Part shown: positions 63,234 through 64,000 of the stretch, one piece after another
Position numbering within the stretch: position 1 is the first letter of the stretch
Layout of the letters: every line of letters starts with the position of its first letter
Assembly (NCBI GenBank): GCA_963789825.1
Contig: CAWBME010000009.1
Coordinates: forward strand, 3,358-67,357
Reading direction: 5' to 3'
Origin: PFL42 sp963789825
GTDB lineage: Bacteria; Chloroflexota; Anaerolineae; Anaerolineales; E44-bin32
DNA length: 64,000 nt
Position numbers and translations under genes: made by a program
Notes under the pieces: model-generated
What the model saw: only the letters and a program-made list of their open reading frames with translations
Databases searched by the model: none
Told to the model about the DNA's origin: nothing

Positions 63234-63896
63234 CTAGCGGTTGAGTTCCTTCATGTTCCCCGTGGTCATGAAGACGATGCGCTCGGCGATATTGGTGACC
63301 CGGTCGCCGATGCGCTCCAGGTTGTGCCCGCACCACAACAGGTAGGTGGCGCGTGTGGCGGTGTTCGGGTCGCGGGCCATGATCCCGATCAGCTCGTCGA
63401 AGACCGCCTTGTACAGCAGGTCGACCTCGTTGTCCCGCAGGGCGATCGCCTTGGCGGCCTCGGCGTCCCGCTGCACGAAGGCCTTCAGCGAATCGCGCAG
63501 CATCTCGCGCACGGTCAGCGCCATGCGCGGGATGTCAATCAGCGGTGTGACCAGCGGCTCATCGCCCATGCGCAGCACCGTCTTGGCGATCCCCGATGCG
63601 TGGTCCGCCATGCGCTCCATCTCGGGCACGATGCTCAGCGCCGAGAGCACGGCGCGCAGGTCACCAGCCGCGGGTTGCTGGCGGGCGATCAGCCGCAGAC
63701 ATTCCTCTTCCAGCTGGAAGCGCATGTCATTGATCACCTCATCCTCGGCGATGATCTGGTGGGCCAGCCCCTGGTCGCGCTTGTCCAGGCACTCGATCGA
63801 GCGGTCGATCGCCTGTTCGACCAGGCTGCCGAGGCGGATGATGTCCTCCTGGATCTCGGAGAACTCCCGATCGTAGGTCGCCCGCGGATTGACCAT
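63234..63896 (-). CDS. phoU: Phosphate signalling protein PhoU
   Basis: A complete 220-residue protein of helical bundle type. It has MERMADHASGIAKTVLRMGD and LERIGDRVTNIAERIVFM, the two E/D-x-x-x-D metal-binding motifs that define the PhoU repeats, about 100 residues apart. PhoU links the Pst phosphate transporter to phosphate regulon control and reduces uptake when phosphate is plentiful. No pst or phoB gene is in the window, though they may lie beyond the right edge on the minus strand. It is separated from the riboswitch promoter by about 40 bases. Confidence 0.95.
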   Translation of the reverse strand: MVNPRATYDREFSEIQEDIIRLGSLVEQAIDRSIECLDKRDQGLAHQIIAEDEVINDMRFQLEEECLRLIARQQPAAGDLRAVLSALSIVPEMERMADHASGIAKTVLRMGDEPLVTPLIDIPRMALTVREMLRDSLKAFVQRDAEAAKAIALRDNEVDLLYKAVFDELIGIMARDPNTATRATYLLWCGHNLERIGDRVTNIAERIVFMTTGNMKELNR

Positions 63897-63940
63897 GCGC
63901 TCTCCTCGCCCGGGCCGTCGCCCGCCGGGGCTGCTCTTCG

Positions 63941-63946
63941 ATTGTA
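63941..63946 (-). promoter_or_regulatory. Possible -10 box upstream of phoU
   Basis: TACAAT on the minus strand, 45 bases before the phoU ATG. No clear -35 box was found, so this is only a candidate. Confidence 0.35.
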
Positions 63947-64000
63947 CATGACCTGCCTCGCCACCTGCGGGGCAGGATCACTGCCGGTCGCTTGGCCGGC

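Noticed and set aside
1..64000. CRISPR arrays, IS elements, tRNA and rRNA genes
   Set aside because: No regular repeats with spacers, no transposase motifs with inverted ends, and no tRNA- or rRNA-like sequence were found.

Overview
The window is a GC-rich bacterial segment, read here as Chloroflexota, probably Anaerolineae. That assignment is an inference. It rests on the GC-rich composition, an FMN-riboswitch-controlled RibXY-type riboflavin transporter (a system described from Chloroflexus), a DUF4349 lipoprotein, a 4Fe-4S family 4 uracil-DNA glycosylase, and a surface-glycan locus rich in membrane glycosyltransferases. No rRNA, tRNA, CRISPR array, IS element or phage gene was seen.

About 1-55.7 kb is one very long surface-glycan locus, all on the minus strand, with genes mostly touching or overlapping by 1-14 bases. 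It encodes about ten polytopic GT-C-like glycosyltransferases and many soluble transferases (GT2, GT4, CDP-glycerol-transferase-like). It also encodes two NeuB-type nonulosonate synthases, three CMP-sugar synthetases (one fused to a HAD phosphatase) and a PseB-type UDP-GlcNAc 4,6-dehydratase. GDP-fucose genes (gmd, fcl), a UDP-sugar dehydrogenase, a UDP-glucuronate-epimerase-like enzyme and two RmlD-like loci (one only a remnant) are present. Modification genes include a sulfotransferase, a PIG-L deacetylase and two methyltransferases. Both a Wzm/Wzt ABC exporter and a Wzx-like flippase are present. The likely product is one or more acidic, fucose-containing and possibly sulfated glycans, for example on an S-layer or as a capsule.

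The regulatory highlight is a matched pair of promoters, one before a winged-helix EPS-type regulator (38.7 kb) and one before gmd (47.8 kb). Both have TTGACG-16 bp-TATAAT and an almost identical 7-3-7 palindrome overlapping the -10 box. This points to a shared operator that couples gmd to the regulator-fcl-wzm-wzt unit.

The region 55.7-58.0 kb holds a housekeeping group on the minus strand (tsaE, tsaB, rimI-like, family 4 UDG). It is divergent from a metallophosphoesterase and a DUF4349 lipoprotein gene that ends in a strong terminator. The region 60.3-63.2 kb is an ABC transporter (ATPase, NMT1-type lipoprotein, permease) behind an FMN riboswitch with a terminator platform, so it is a probable riboflavin importer. 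phoU closes the window.

A caution for every reader: about 23 genes contain apparent indels, roughly three dozen in all. Protein similarity continues across them in another frame. Several long 'fusion' reading frames (8679-10661, 49401-52037, 53354-55522) are products of these indels, because native stop/start overlaps survive at the gene junctions. I treat most indels as probable sequence errors, not decay, but this cannot be settled from sequence alone.
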